Shown here: piece by piece, positions 26,401-35,762 of the stretch
Layout of the letters: each line of letters starts with the position of its first letter
How positions within the stretch are numbered: the first letter of the stretch is position 1
Source of the DNA: Alcanivorax sp.
GTDB taxonomy: Bacteria; Pseudomonadota; Gammaproteobacteria; Pseudomonadales; Alcanivoracaceae
Direction: 5' to 3'
Length of the DNA stretch: 64,000 bases
Assembly: GCF_019431375.1 (NCBI RefSeq)
Contig: NZ_CP080267.1
Span: 1,054,001 to 1,118,000 of the forward strand
The notes under the pieces: model-generated
Seen by the model: only the letters and a program-made list of their open reading frames with translations
What the model was told of the DNA's origin: nothing
Database searches by the model: none
Position numbers and translations under genes: made by a program

Positions 26401-28263
26401 GACCGGCCCCAGGGCGCACTCACCATGCACCTGCACATCAAAGACCTGAATCCACTGGGCCTCCCCATCTCGAGGCATCACCTGGGTGGGCTCCTGCCGC
26501 ACAACGCGCAGGCCAAAATTCTCCAGGGCCGGCAAGACTTCCGACAAGGCAATGGGCTTTTTCTGGCTATAAAGGCGCAAACTGGTGGGACAGGCAGCAC
26601 CATCCTGACTGTTGATCGACAGGGAGGGCAGCACCGGCTGGCCTTCATGCAGTTGCGCCAGGTACTGAATATCCGCCGCCGCTTCCATGGGCCTGGTACT
26701 TTCCTGATAACCCACCGGAAACGCATCGCCATAGCGCAATGTTAACGCGGCGCCCTCTTCCCCATCCTCCTTGAGAATGTCGCGAAGCTGGTCCGCCCAG
26801 GTACGGGTCACCGCCAACAAACGCTCCTCCACCTGGGCCTGGGACATGGCCAGGTGGGTGCCCTGGGGGATGCGGATAATGCAGTGGATTCGCGCAAGCC
26901 CTTCTCGGAGGAAGTCCACGGTGCGCTCCACCGAGTTGCCATTGCAGAGTTTTTTCAACTCGGCGGTAACATGGTCGCGCAATTCCCGGGAATAGCGCTC
27001 CCGGCTCAGATAGACCATGCAGGAATAGAAGCGGCCGTACCGATCGCGGCGCATGAACAGGCTGAGGTGATGGCGATCACGCAGCGCCCGAATCCCCATG
27101 CAGATGTGATAAAGCTCTTCCTCACTACACTGAAACAGCTCATCCCTGGGGAGTTGATAAATAATATCGCGCAAATGTTTGCCGGAATGGGAACGCTCAG
27201 GTAACCGGGAGCGCTCCAGTACATAGTTGACCTTGCGGCGAATCAGCGGGATGTCACGGGGCCGGTTGATATAGGCATCCAGAGAAAACAGACCGATGTA
27301 GCGATCTGTCCCTTCCACAGTGCCGTCATCGGCCAACCGTTTTACCGACACCACGTCCATATAGTGCGGATGATGAATCGGCGAACGGGCATTGGCCTTG
27401 GTCACCACCACCAGACGACCATGGGCAATGTATTTGGCCATCTCGTCGTGAGGGGCAATGAATTCATCTGCGTTGGCGTAACGACTGCCTGGCTGGGCCA
27501 GACCCAGGCCCGCATCATCATCCAGAGTCAGCTTTATGCCGCCTTCCACGGGCTCCGCACGGGAGCGGGCATAGCCCAGGAAGGTGAAATGATCCTGGGA
27601 GAGCCAGTCGATGAAGGCTCGGGCTTCGGCCAGCTCTTCCTGGTCCCGGCTCGGGAAGTCCCCAGAAAGATTCCGCTGAGTAGCCTCCAGATTATCCAGC
27701 ATGGCCGGAAAATCCTGCACCACCACCCGCAGCTCACCCAGCACCTGCTCCAGATTTTCCTGCAGATGCTGGTAGGCCTCATCGGCGGCCAGCGGCTCGA
27801 ATTCCACATAGACCAGCGACTCTGCCGGATGTTCGCCATCCCCGACGCCCACCACACGTGTCATGTGACCATGGCTATCACGAAGCACCTGGATGACCGG
27901 GTGAATCGTCCAGTCGATGGCAGTGCCGGCATCGCGCACTGCCATGGCAATCGAATCCACAAGAAACGGCACGTCATCGGTCACCGTCCGCAACGCCGCC
28001 AGTCCGCCTGGCCGGGTCGGTGGTTTCAGATGAATAAGGGTTTCTTCCGGGTGGCGCTGGAATGCCATCATCCAGTGTTGCTGGGCGATGTGGAAAAGCT
28101 GCTCGGGGGTACGGGCGGTGAGCGCCGCCTGGCTGCTCATTTCAAAATAAGCCGCCATGAAACTGCGGAATAGGGCCTGATGTTCAACCCCGACGTGGGC
28201 GGTGACCAGTGCTTCCAGCTGAGCCTGTAACAAGGCCTGGCGCTGCGCGACGTCATCCTGCAT
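23461..28263 (-). CDS. gdhB: Large NAD-specific glutamate dehydrogenase (GDH180 type)
   Basis: Catalyses oxidative deamination of glutamate to 2-oxoglutarate with NAD+, feeding carbon into the TCA cycle. The 1600 residues equal the usual GDH180 size: a long N-terminal regulatory region with ACT-like segments (about 1-700), a catalytic domain (about 720-1240) with KAQMVKNAIIVPVGAKGGF carrying the active Lys and the NAD-fold VVGIGDMGGDVFGNGML, then a long helical C-terminus. A clear GGAGG precedes the ATG at 28261-28263. Monocistronic, flanked by palindromic repeats. Intact. Confidence 0.95.
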   Translation of the reverse strand: MQDDVAQRQALLQAQLEALVTAHVGVEHQALFRSFMAAYFEMSSQAALTARTPEQLFHIAQQHWMMAFQRHPEETLIHLKPPTRPGGLAALRTVTDDVPFLVDSIAMAVRDAGTAIDWTIHPVIQVLRDSHGHMTRVVGVGDGEHPAESLVYVEFEPLAADEAYQHLQENLEQVLGELRVVVQDFPAMLDNLEATQRNLSGDFPSRDQEELAEARAFIDWLSQDHFTFLGYARSRAEPVEGGIKLTLDDDAGLGLAQPGSRYANADEFIAPHDEMAKYIAHGRLVVVTKANARSPIHHPHYMDVVSVKRLADDGTVEGTDRYIGLFSLDAYINRPRDIPLIRRKVNYVLERSRLPERSHSGKHLRDIIYQLPRDELFQCSEEELYHICMGIRALRDRHHLSLFMRRDRYGRFYSCMVYLSRERYSRELRDHVTAELKKLCNGNSVERTVDFLREGLARIHCIIRIPQGTHLAMSQAQVEERLLAVTRTWADQLRDILKEDGEEGAALTLRYGDAFPVGYQESTRPMEAAADIQYLAQLHEGQPVLPSLSINSQDGAACPTSLRLYSQKKPIALSEVLPALENFGLRVVRQEPTQVMPRDGEAQWIQVFDVQVHGECALGPVQQKRFFEEAFLECWHGHTENDGLNRLVLLAGLNSRQIVCLRTLTKYLVQTGLPYSQNYMEQLLADHASIARSLVQLFETRFDPGVSDERRKSEGIKLAQSLDHQLDQVASLDADRVLRAFLSVVRAGLRTNFYQPDAAGHDKSYVSLKLDPSQVSELPPPLPMYETFVYSPQMEGIHLRGGPVARGGLRWSDRREDFRTEVLGLVKAQMVKNAIIVPVGAKGGFVLKRGNPADREAWQKLGITCYKEFIRGLLDITDNRVGDQVVPPASVVRHDGDDPYLVVAADKGTATFSDIANGLADEYGFWLGDAFASGGSAGYDHKKMGITARGAWESVKRHFREAGKDIQTTPFTVVGIGDMGGDVFGNGMLLSEQIRLVAAFNHMHIFIDPDPDPATTFAERQRLFTTRGTTWEDFDPALISEGGGVWSRSAKSITLSPQACEALGIEQRTLTPAELITAILKAPVELLWNGGIGTYVKGSNESQAQVGDRANDAIRINGRDLRCQVVGEGGNLGLTQLGRIEYALNGGCINTDAIDNSGGVHSSDREVNIKIPLNQRLRDGRLDRDTRDPLLERMTEDVASAVLRDNYVQCLALSLLEFNAASRLDEHANHLRTLERQGMLTRSVEYLPDDEGLSERRTRGKGLTRPELSVLLSYTKNALFDAMLATDVPDDPFFDQDVLNYFPKELVESFREDLLAHGLRRELIATVLSNAVVNRMGFSFVHRYADEHGLSLHRIVKAYAMAHAVFDGDLYWAPVDGLDGKVDSQVQLRLYGRVIGLMKHVTTWLIHYKWGRRPVAEAVHRYRKSIGELEAMLPDILPGSYRQEWDQAVAGMGADGVPEKEARLLANTMVLGSAPDVIELASLAQVPLKLAAEVYFLVGDRLQILWLLSSIIDLSVQGRWQALARANLREDTYRLHRQVAAKVLEQDGDNAADRFAAWEDKASRKVAFGIHRLQTLQADSPHDFMTLAVGVRELRKLRSL

Positions 28264-28435
28264 CGAATCCTCCGGCGTCCGTTCGGGCGCGCCGGCAAGG
28301 CGCCAGCGGCCTCTGAATTACTCTATACCGGAGGAACGGATCAATACCAGTCCGGTGCCGTGATTAGATCCGTAAACCAAGACAGGGGCGTGACACGTTT
28401 CAAAACAGACTTTATCGCTGTGTAGGGTGTATTGA

Positions 28436-28489
28436 GCCTGAGGCGAACGGCGCCATCCTGGCGCCGAATCGGTGCAGTTCACCTCAGGC
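28436..28489. repeat. Nested hairpin in the gdhB upstream gap
   Basis: GCCTGAGG / CCTCAGGC arms enclose an inner CGGCGCCA-TCC-TGGCGCCG stem, preceded by GTAGGGTGTATTGA. This resembles the GTAGGGTGGATTA palindromes elsewhere in the window. Otherwise 28264-28521 holds no gene that I can see; the part next to the gdhB start presumably carries its promoter. Confidence 0.65.
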
Positions 28490-28521
28490 CCAGTGCTCCC
28501 TGCGTTCAGATCTCTGGCGTG

Positions 28522-28836
28522 TTACTGCACCTGCACCGGTTGTACCAGCACCCAGGGCATTACCACCACGGTCCACAGAGCCTGATCACTCTCAAACCAC
28601 TGGCCCGCCTGATCATCGGTAACCTTGTCCACCTGCCCCTTGTCACGCCACAGGGCCAGGGTGTCGGCCTGGTCTTCAGAAAAGGCCAGCGCCACCTCGA
28701 TCAGATCCAGCTCCGGGGCCACATAGACGGTCTGGCCACGGGCAAAGAACGGCTGCAGCTCTTTCCAGCTGGCCTTGGCGGTTTCCTGGTTGAGTTTGGC
28801 TTTGAGAATATCGCGATCTGCGGATGGGTCAGACAT
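28522..28836 (-). CDS. DUF2288 family protein
   Basis: A 104-residue cytoplasmic protein of the DUF2288 family, common in Pseudomonas and relatives. Typical features are the N-terminal LKAKLNQETAKASWKELQPFFARG and the following VYVAPELDLIEVALAFSED, then a Trp-rich tail. Function unknown. The ATG is at 28834-28836, with GGAG-like bases upstream (GAGCCGCCC) weak. It stands alone between gdhB and a minus-strand terminator. Confidence 0.82.
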   Translation of the reverse strand: MSDPSADRDILKAKLNQETAKASWKELQPFFARGQTVYVAPELDLIEVALAFSEDQADTLALWRDKGQVDKVTDDQAGQWFESDQALWTVVVMPWVLVQPVQVQ

Positions 28837-28900
28837 GGGCGGCTCCGTGTTCAGGGCCGTGCATTATCCGTATTCGGGAGGGTGCAATCAAAGAGGGCCC

Positions 28901-28936
28901 AAAAAAGAACGCCCGCCACTTGGGGAATGGCGGGCG
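28901..28936 (-). terminator. Rho-independent terminator (minus strand)
   Basis: On the minus strand GCCCGCCA and TGGCGGGC form an 8-bp stem with a nine-base loop, followed by TTCTTTTTT. It lies about 185 bp after the phosphatase gene and closes its transcript before the DUF2288 gene. Confidence 0.8.
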
Positions 28937-29121
28937 GGCTGTACCGGGGCCGAAATTGAACATCCTTGTTCGATTGCGTCCTTGCGAGATCCACTTTAGG
29001 GAAACCACCAAGGCGGCATAAGACGCGATTTGCTACATCTTCTGTAAGCCATTTGCCATAAAGGAGTGGTTGGGGCCAGATAGCCGCGGAGGGTGCTGTA
29101 GCAGCCAGCCACCACTCCGGG

Positions 29122-30534
29122 TCAACGCCAGCGAATCTCCCGACTTGTATCGCTGATCAGCCGCTGCCTGCGATCAAACAGCTGGAAGCTGGCACCCTCG
29201 GCACTGAAGCTCACCTCTGAGAAGGCGTTGTCGCTGAACACCTCACCGGGGACCTCCACCCGACCCAGGGGTTTACTCCAGCCACCGTGGAGCACGCCGG
29301 GCACCCGGATCATCGGTCGATACCAGCGGAACGCCCGCAGTGCGGTGGGCCAGAACAGACCGGAGCAGGTCCAGCTATGCACCTGCTTGCCGCCATTCAA
29401 CGTCAAACAGGCATACAAGGAGGCATGTACATCCCCACTCAGCACCACCAGCTTGTCGCTACGACTGCGCCCCATGGCTTCCAGCAGACGCTGGCGCTGG
29501 TGCATAAAACCCTCCCAGGCATCCCTGCCCCGGAACGGCCGACGCTGTTCCGGGAACAGCAGCACCGAGGTCACCAGTACCTTGATGCGGTCCGGATCTC
29601 GATCCAGCCAATCGATAAAGGCCTTTTCCTGGATGTCACCTATCATGCGGCGCTGCCAGGGCCAGCGGCTCAGCACCCGCTCGGTGCGCACATCCATGAC
29701 AAAGAAGTCCGCCGGCCCCCGTGAGAAGGTGTACCAGAACCGGTCCGGGTCACGGTCCAGATAGGTGCCCGCCTGATTCAGGGGCGCCGCCGGAGAATGG
29801 GAGGCCTGATAAATCTGATAGGCCTTTATGGCGGCGGGATATTTGCTGGTCCACAGTTCCGCATTGGCACGGGCCGGCCAGTTATTCTCGATCTCGTGAT
29901 CATCAAGGATCATGTAGCTGTTGGTATTGCGCAGCAGCTTCGCCAGATGAGGCTGGGAAAAACTTTCCCGATAAAGGGCATCAAAATCCTCTCGTGTGGT
30001 CGCGGCACCAACCATATACATGGAATCGGCGTAGACCTGGTCACCTCCGAAAAGGACAAAATCCGGTTTCGATGTGTTTGCCCGCGAAGACATTTCAGCA
30101 AAAATCTTGTCCGCCCGATCATCCTGGATTTCCCCATCAAGACCAACAAAGCGGTAGCAACAGGATCCGAAAAAAAAGCGGGTGGCATCAACATCCGGCT
30201 GATTGGTAAGAAACTCCCCCTGATCTGCTGCGCCCCAGTCCAGCGATATTTCATCTTCCGTGGCCACCCAGCCCGCCTGATACTCATAGCGAGTACCGGG
30301 CTGCAATTGATTGAGGATCACCACACCGGAGCCATCGAAGTTGCCATTAAGCCGAAACACCCTCGCCGGCGACCAATCCACGTCTCCCTTGCGGCGCCAG
30401 CGAATTCGACCCCACAGGCATTTTTCTCCTGCTCCCAGCGTCCCTTTCGGCAGCGCACCGAACACTCTCACATGGTGGTCCCCGGCCTCGCCAACCACCG
30501 GCCCTACCGCAAAACGGTTCACACTTTGACTCAT
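29122..30534 (-). CDS. Alkaline phosphatase D-like metallophosphoesterase
   Basis: A 470-residue PhoD-like phosphoesterase. The N-terminal fibronectin-like region includes VRVFGALPKG and LQPGTRYEYQAG (about 1-95); the metallophosphatase core has FGGDQVYAD, YMILDDHEIENNW and VLSGDVHAS, which supply metal ligands. The family hydrolyses phosphomono- and phosphodiesters. No signal peptide or Tat motif is visible at the ATG start, unlike secreted PhoD, so it may be cytoplasmic. It is divergent from the hybrid kinase gene. Confidence 0.85.
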   Translation of the reverse strand: MSQSVNRFAVGPVVGEAGDHHVRVFGALPKGTLGAGEKCLWGRIRWRRKGDVDWSPARVFRLNGNFDGSGVVILNQLQPGTRYEYQAGWVATEDEISLDWGAADQGEFLTNQPDVDATRFFFGSCCYRFVGLDGEIQDDRADKIFAEMSSRANTSKPDFVLFGGDQVYADSMYMVGAATTREDFDALYRESFSQPHLAKLLRNTNSYMILDDHEIENNWPARANAELWTSKYPAAIKAYQIYQASHSPAAPLNQAGTYLDRDPDRFWYTFSRGPADFFVMDVRTERVLSRWPWQRRMIGDIQEKAFIDWLDRDPDRIKVLVTSVLLFPEQRRPFRGRDAWEGFMHQRQRLLEAMGRSRSDKLVVLSGDVHASLYACLTLNGGKQVHSWTCSGLFWPTALRAFRWYRPMIRVPGVLHGGWSKPLGRVEVPGEVFSDNAFSEVSFSAEGASFQLFDRRQRLISDTSREIRWR

Positions 30535-30663
30535 GGCTTATGCCCCCCCTGCATTGAGCCCCCCGGCCCACGCTGCTAGCATCACGGGTACGCGGTGCAG
30601 GCAGCCTCATGGTCACTCGTCCGGGCCCTAAATAAACGGCACCCTCTGTCAGGAATAAAAACG

Positions 30664-33462
30664 TTGCTCAAGGATGCGAAAACTGCCTTTATTCTGCTTG
30701 TTGCCTTTCTTTCACTCGGGCTGACGTCAGCCGTATTGGCCAACGGCCCCGAGCTGCAGATTATTGGCGAAAAGCAGGAAGAACTACACCCCTATCAAGG
30801 GCTCGACTACTTCTGTTCCTCAGCAGAACAGTCGCCGACCATTAGTGCCCTGCAGAAACAACCGGCTTTGCCCTGGCAATCCAGCCACGGCGAAATGCCC
30901 AATCTTGGATTTACCAATCAGCATTGCTGGTTCCGCTTTGCCGTGCGTAACCAGAACCCGCGGCACAACGACTGGGAACTACTGGTGGATTACGCCATGC
31001 TTGGCGAACTGGACCTCTACCAGCTGGATGCCGGCGGAAATCTGATCAACCATTTCCAGGCGGGCATGGACCGGGATTTTGCGGTGCGCCCGGGCTACTA
31101 TCCCACCCCCGCGTTTCCACTCTCTCTGCCCAGTGGCAAGGACAGCACTTTTTATCTCAAGGTCACATCCCCTCACAGCATCCAGTTACCGATGCAACTG
31201 CTGTCCCACGAACAGTTCGCCCGCTCCGCACAGAACCAGACCATTATCCAGGGAATCTTTTTCGGCGGCATGCTGGTGATGATTCTTTATAACCTTTCGC
31301 TGTTCTTCTCCATTCGCGAAAAGGTCTATCTGCTATACGTGTGCTGGTCGACGGTGGTCACCCTGTTCCTGGCGGTACTTCACGGCTACGCTCACCGCTA
31401 CCTGTGGCCGCACTCCCCGCTTGTCAGCCAATATATCATTCACTATTTGCTCCCCTTGATCGTGCTGTTGCCACCGCTGTTTACCCTGCACTTCCTGTCG
31501 CTGCGGGAAAAAGCACCACGGCTGGCAGTATGGCTGAAAGGTCTGGTGATCATGGGAACATTACTTTTCCTGGCCGCCCCCTTCACCAGCCGCGATTTTC
31601 TGATTCCGATTTCCGTCAGCGCCATACTGGTGATGGATTTCAGCATTCTGCTGGTCGGTCTGCTGCGAGCCCGGGCGGGTGATCCGGATGCGCGTATCTT
31701 CACCATTGCCTGGGCCTGCTTCATTACCGGAGTAGCGGCCATGGCGCTGAACAAATACGGCGTACTACCGCGCACCAGCCTCACGGAAAACCTGGTCCAG
31801 ACTGGGGTATTCCTGGAAGTGATTTTGTTGTCACTGGCGCTGGCCCGGCGCATCAGCCGGCTCAAGGAAGCCCATTCCGATTCCATTCGCGAAAAGGCCA
31901 TTGCCGAAATGGAAGCCTTCAAGGCCGGCGCCCGCAACCATGCCAAGAGCGAGTTCCTGGCTACCATGAGTCATGAAATCCGCACGCCCATGAATGGCAT
32001 CATGGGCATGACCGACCTGCTGCGGCGCACCTCCATGACCCAGCAGCAAGCCCAGTATGTGGGCACCATTTACCAGTCCACCCAGTCTCTGCTCACCGTC
32101 ATCAACGACATTCTCGATTACTCCAAGATCGAATCCGGCAAGCTGGAGCTGGATTACCAGAGCGTGCAACTGGAAAGCATTGTCGACGACTGCGTGCGTC
32201 TGTTTGCCCTGCGTTCCAGCGAGAAACAACTGCCGCTGTATATCCATATCGACAGCCGCGTGCCGGAACGCATCAAGACCGATCCGATCCGTCTCAAGCA
32301 GATCATTACCAACCTGCTCAGCAATGCCTTCAAATTCACCGAGCGCGGCAATGTCTCGCTACATGTCACCGTGAAACAACCGGTGAACGAAAAGAACCTG
32401 TGCGTGCTGATGTTCGAAGTGGTGGATACCGGTGTGGGCCTGGACGAGGGGCAACAGAACAGTCTGTTCCAGGCATTCCACGAACTGTCCGGCAAGGGCA
32501 AGCACACCGGCGCCGGCCTGGGCCTGGTGATCTGCAAACGACTGATCGAACTGCTCAATGGCGATATCGGCGTATCCAGCTCGCTGGGCCGTGGCGCTAC
32601 CTTCTGGGTGTCTCTGCCGGTGGAAGTGGAAAAGCCACAAAGCAAACCGGTACTGAAGAATCGTAGCGCCCTGCTGATTTCCAACACCCCCGCCCAGCTG
32701 CTCAGCCTGTCCCAGATCCTCACTCGCTGGGGCGCAAAGACCCTGGAATATCGCGATGTGGAGAGCGCCCTGGACCCGGCCAATCCGGCACGGCCAGTGG
32801 ACTTTGTCATCGCTGAGCACGCGGTGATGGAAAACCCGCAATATGTGCAACGACTGCGGCAGCACTTCAGCAAGCCGGTACTGGTGTTGCTGCACCCCAC
32901 CGGCAAGCCCCTCAGCGACAATTTGCCCGAAGACCTGTTGCTGATCGAAACGCCATTCTCCTGTCAGGCTCTCAAGCGCAGCCTGCTCACAGGCCATGAT
33001 GAGCACCTTGCCCAGCAGGCGGCAGAAGAACCCACCGTCGTGCTGGACAAGGGCAACGCCCTGAACGTGATCGTGGCCGAGGATAACCCGGTCAATCAGC
33101 TGGTGATCGACAGCATTCTCAAATCCCTGGGTATCCATGCCACCCTGGTCAACGACGGCGAGCAGGCCATGAATCTGGTTGGCGAACAACCCGGCTACTG
33201 GGACATCATTTTCATGGACTGCGAAATGCCGGTGATGGACGGTTACCAGGCCACCCGCGAAATCCGCACCCTGGAGCAGGCGTCTACCGCCCACCACCAT
33301 GCCTGGATCATAGCCCTGTCAGCCCACGCCACCGGCGACTACGTGCAAAAAGCCCGTGACGCCGGTGTGGATGACTACTTGAGCAAACCGGTTTCCCAGC
33401 AACAGGTCCGCGAGGCTCTCGGTCGCAGTCAGGTCTCCACACCTTCTGGCATTTCCGGCTGA
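30664..33462 (+). CDS. Hybrid sensor histidine kinase (7TMR-DISM, HisKA, HATPase, receiver)
   Basis: A membrane sensor of about 932 residues. Order: signal peptide, periplasmic 7TMR-DISM extracellular domain (about 30-185), seven transmembrane helices (about 190-400), coiled linker, HisKA with phospho-His in TMSHEIRTPMNG, HATPase (GAGLGLVIC), a degenerate receiver-like segment lacking an Asp, and a true receiver with phospho-Asp in IIFMDCEMPVMDG. The frame opens at a GTG at 30595, but the TTG at 30664 has AGGAAT upstream and gives a clean signal peptide, so it is used. It ends overlapping the convergent response regulator by 34 bp. Confidence 0.88.
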   Translation: MLKDAKTAFILLVAFLSLGLTSAVLANGPELQIIGEKQEELHPYQGLDYFCSSAEQSPTISALQKQPALPWQSSHGEMPNLGFTNQHCWFRFAVRNQNPRHNDWELLVDYAMLGELDLYQLDAGGNLINHFQAGMDRDFAVRPGYYPTPAFPLSLPSGKDSTFYLKVTSPHSIQLPMQLLSHEQFARSAQNQTIIQGIFFGGMLVMILYNLSLFFSIREKVYLLYVCWSTVVTLFLAVLHGYAHRYLWPHSPLVSQYIIHYLLPLIVLLPPLFTLHFLSLREKAPRLAVWLKGLVIMGTLLFLAAPFTSRDFLIPISVSAILVMDFSILLVGLLRARAGDPDARIFTIAWACFITGVAAMALNKYGVLPRTSLTENLVQTGVFLEVILLSLALARRISRLKEAHSDSIREKAIAEMEAFKAGARNHAKSEFLATMSHEIRTPMNGIMGMTDLLRRTSMTQQQAQYVGTIYQSTQSLLTVINDILDYSKIESGKLELDYQSVQLESIVDDCVRLFALRSSEKQLPLYIHIDSRVPERIKTDPIRLKQIITNLLSNAFKFTERGNVSLHVTVKQPVNEKNLCVLMFEVVDTGVGLDEGQQNSLFQAFHELSGKGKHTGAGLGLVICKRLIELLNGDIGVSSSLGRGATFWVSLPVEVEKPQSKPVLKNRSALLISNTPAQLLSLSQILTRWGAKTLEYRDVESALDPANPARPVDFVIAEHAVMENPQYVQRLRQHFSKPVLVLLHPTGKPLSDNLPEDLLLIETPFSCQALKRSLLTGHDEHLAQQAAEEPTVVLDKGNALNVIVAEDNPVNQLVIDSILKSLGIHATLVNDGEQAMNLVGEQPGYWDIIFMDCEMPVMDGYQATREIRTLEQASTAHHHAWIIALSAHATGDYVQKARDAGVDDYLSKPVSQQQVREALGRSQVSTPSGISG

Positions 33463-33839
33463 GCCAGCAGGCCCGCACACACGGTAATCAGCTGCTTCAC
33501 CCGAATGGGCTTGCCGAGGAAAGCATCACAACCGGCATCCAGACAACGCTGGCGGTCCACCGCCAGCACATTGGCCGTCAAGGCCAGCACCGGACCGGTA
33601 AAGCCACGGTCACGCAGAGCACGGGCGGTTTCGTAGCCATCCATCACCGGCATCTGCATATCCAGCACCACCAGATCAAAGCTGTCCTGGCCATAATGCC
33701 GGCAGGCCTCCCGGCCATCCTCCGCTTCCACCACCTGCATACCGGCCTTTTCCAGCACCTTGCGGACAAAGATCCGGTTCACGGTATTGTCTTCCACCAG
33801 CAGGGCTCGCCCGTTCAGTGCCATGGCACTCCCGGCCAA
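33429..33839 (-). CDS. Receiver domain protein, probably the detached C-terminus of the upstream kinase
   Basis: A stand-alone CheY-like receiver of 136 residues, with ALLVEDNTVNR, phospho-Asp in LVVLDMQMPVMDG, and conserved Thr and Lys (ALTAN, LGKPI). It lies in another frame at the end of the histidine kinase gene, whose frame runs through it as nonsense. In its own frame the sequence upstream reads EPLPALAGSAMALNG, joining smoothly to the kinase. The likely starts, TTG 33839 or ATG 33824, have no good ribosome site. I infer a kinase-receiver fusion broken by a one-base shift near 33845-33860, natural or a sequencing error. Confidence 0.75.
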   Translation of the reverse strand: MAGSAMALNGRALLVEDNTVNRIFVRKVLEKAGMQVVEAEDGREACRHYGQDSFDLVVLDMQMPVMDGYETARALRDRGFTGPVLALTANVLAVDRQRCLDAGCDAFLGKPIRVKQLITVCAGLLAQPEMPEGVET

Positions 33840-35517
33840 TGCCGGCAGGGGCTCGGATGATCACACTGGCATCCACTTCACAGGCCAGAGACAGAGGCAG
33901 TTTCAGGGCAAAACGGCTACCCTTGTTGAGTTCGCTGAATACGGTGATATCGCCCCCCTGGGAACGGGCCAGCTGACGGGCAATACTCAGGCCAAGCCCG
34001 GTACCGGTATAACGGCGGGAATGGGACGCATCCGCCTGGGAAAAAGGCTGAAAAATTTTCTGTAATTCGCTTTCGCTGATGCCGATGCCGGTATCTTCCA
34101 CAGATACCTGTAGCTGTTGTTCCGCATCGGACCAGCCGGCACGGACCCGCACCAGCCCTTCCTCGGTGAACTTGACCGCATTGCCCACCAGATTCACCAG
34201 AATCTGCCGCAAGCGGAAGGCATCGCCACTGACCGTAGCCGGCATCTCGGACACATAGGACAGCTCAAGGTCGATCTGCTTTTCCGATGCCCGCAACTTC
34301 AAACTGTCGACCACCTCATCCAGCAGTTCTGTCACAGAGAACAGGCGCTGCTCGTTATGCAGCTGCCCCGCTTCGATCCGCGACAGATCCAGCACATCAT
34401 TGATCAGCGCCAGCAGCGCATCGCCGTTGTGCTGGATAATGGAGAGATAACGGCTCTGGTCTGCGTGACTCAGGGAACCATCACGCAGCAGCTCGGTATA
34501 GCCGAGAATCGCCGTCATCGGGGTGCGGATTTCATGGCTGATATTGGCCAGGAACTGGCTCTTGGTCTGGCTTGCCTCCTCCGCCTGACGGCGTGCATCC
34601 GCCAGCTGTGTCTGCGCGTGATTAATGCTGTCCACCATGGCATTGAAGTCTTCCGCCAGAGCGCCGATTTCATCATTGCCCAGCACCGGTACCCGCTGAT
34701 CCAGCGCCCCGCCCCGGGCGATGGAGCGCACCGCGTTATGCACCAGATTCAAGCGCCCGAACAGCATTGGCTGAATGCGGCAGTTGATCACCCATACGGT
34801 CAGCCCGGCCAGCACCGCCATGATCAACCCGATCACCAGCACCGACAGGTTCAGGGATTTGTAGCCATCGCGAGGCAGCTCCACCACCACTTCCAGCGGG
34901 TTGCCGCCAAAAAAATCCGGCACAGGAAAACGCCCGAGCAGCTGATCACTATCATCCACCGTCAGCCCCCGCTGCGGCTTCAGTGAGGCAGGCACCTCAC
35001 GCACATACAACGCATGGCCCACCCGGTCTGACAGGTAGCTCATCCAGTCACTGTCCAGCCATACCCCCAACAGGTAGGCCTGGCAGCCCACCTCAACCGC
35101 AGTGCTGAACAGCAGGGGGCGCCCCTCCACCTTGGCCACTCCCCAGATCGGCATGCAGCCCTGTTCATCAAAGCGCTCCGCCAGGGAGGCAAACACCGGA
35201 GAAGAGACCTCGTCAGCGCCGTTATTCCATATCACCGAGCTGCCACGCAGCTCCATCATCAGATCCAGATACCCCAACCCCCCCTGATTGGTAGGCGGGT
35301 TGTCCGGCTGATGGCTCCAGTCCTGTGCCCGCACCCGCAGGATAGACAGCTGATCCAGGAAGGTGGCTTCCACCTTTTCCAGCTCCCGCTCGGCGTTGCG
35401 CTCGGTGAGGGTATCCACCAGCGACAGGTTCACCCAATACAACGCCACGGTGGCCAGGGCCACACAACACGCTGCAGAAATCACCAGCAACCACCGAATG
35501 CGCACTCTCAGTGACAT
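33676..35517 (-). CDS. Membrane sensor histidine kinase with HAMP domain (frameshifted end)
   Basis: Sensor kinase of about 613 residues. One transmembrane helix (about 8-28), a periplasmic CHASE4-like sensor domain (about 30-240), a second helix (about 243-265), HAMP (LARGGALDQRVPVLGNDEIG...), HisKA with NISHEIRTPMTAILG, and HATPase with GTGLGLSIARQLA. The last 60 or so residues after VIIRAPAG are out-of-frame receiver sequence. The ATG at 35515-35517 follows GGGAAGGGAACG, a good site. It probably signals with the receiver detached downstream; the partner output regulator is not visible. Confidence 0.83.
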   Translation of the reverse strand: MSLRVRIRWLLVISAACCVALATVALYWVNLSLVDTLTERNAERELEKVEATFLDQLSILRVRAQDWSHQPDNPPTNQGGLGYLDLMMELRGSSVIWNNGADEVSSPVFASLAERFDEQGCMPIWGVAKVEGRPLLFSTAVEVGCQAYLLGVWLDSDWMSYLSDRVGHALYVREVPASLKPQRGLTVDDSDQLLGRFPVPDFFGGNPLEVVVELPRDGYKSLNLSVLVIGLIMAVLAGLTVWVINCRIQPMLFGRLNLVHNAVRSIARGGALDQRVPVLGNDEIGALAEDFNAMVDSINHAQTQLADARRQAEEASQTKSQFLANISHEIRTPMTAILGYTELLRDGSLSHADQSRYLSIIQHNGDALLALINDVLDLSRIEAGQLHNEQRLFSVTELLDEVVDSLKLRASEKQIDLELSYVSEMPATVSGDAFRLRQILVNLVGNAVKFTEEGLVRVRAGWSDAEQQLQVSVEDTGIGISESELQKIFQPFSQADASHSRRYTGTGLGLSIARQLARSQGGDITVFSELNKGSRFALKLPLSLACEVDASVIIRAPAGIGRECHGTERASPAGGRQYREPDLCPQGAGKGRYAGGGSGGWPGGLPALWPGQL

Positions 35518-35762
35518 CGTTCCCTTCCCCTGACCAGGTGGCCGGACGACAAAAAAGCCGCCCATAGACTGCGTGAGCCCCCGGAATCACTTGCTTGAAA
35601 GAATAATTTTGAGCCGAAACCCTAGCACAAGATTCCCTGCAGCGGGCCCCTGCTGTCATCAGCGGTGGGAGATGCCGCACAGCCATTCACCCACAGGATG
35701 AAAAAGCCCCGCTGCACCCGTATCATAGGCCACCCTTTTTCCGGAATGACGACGTCGACCCC

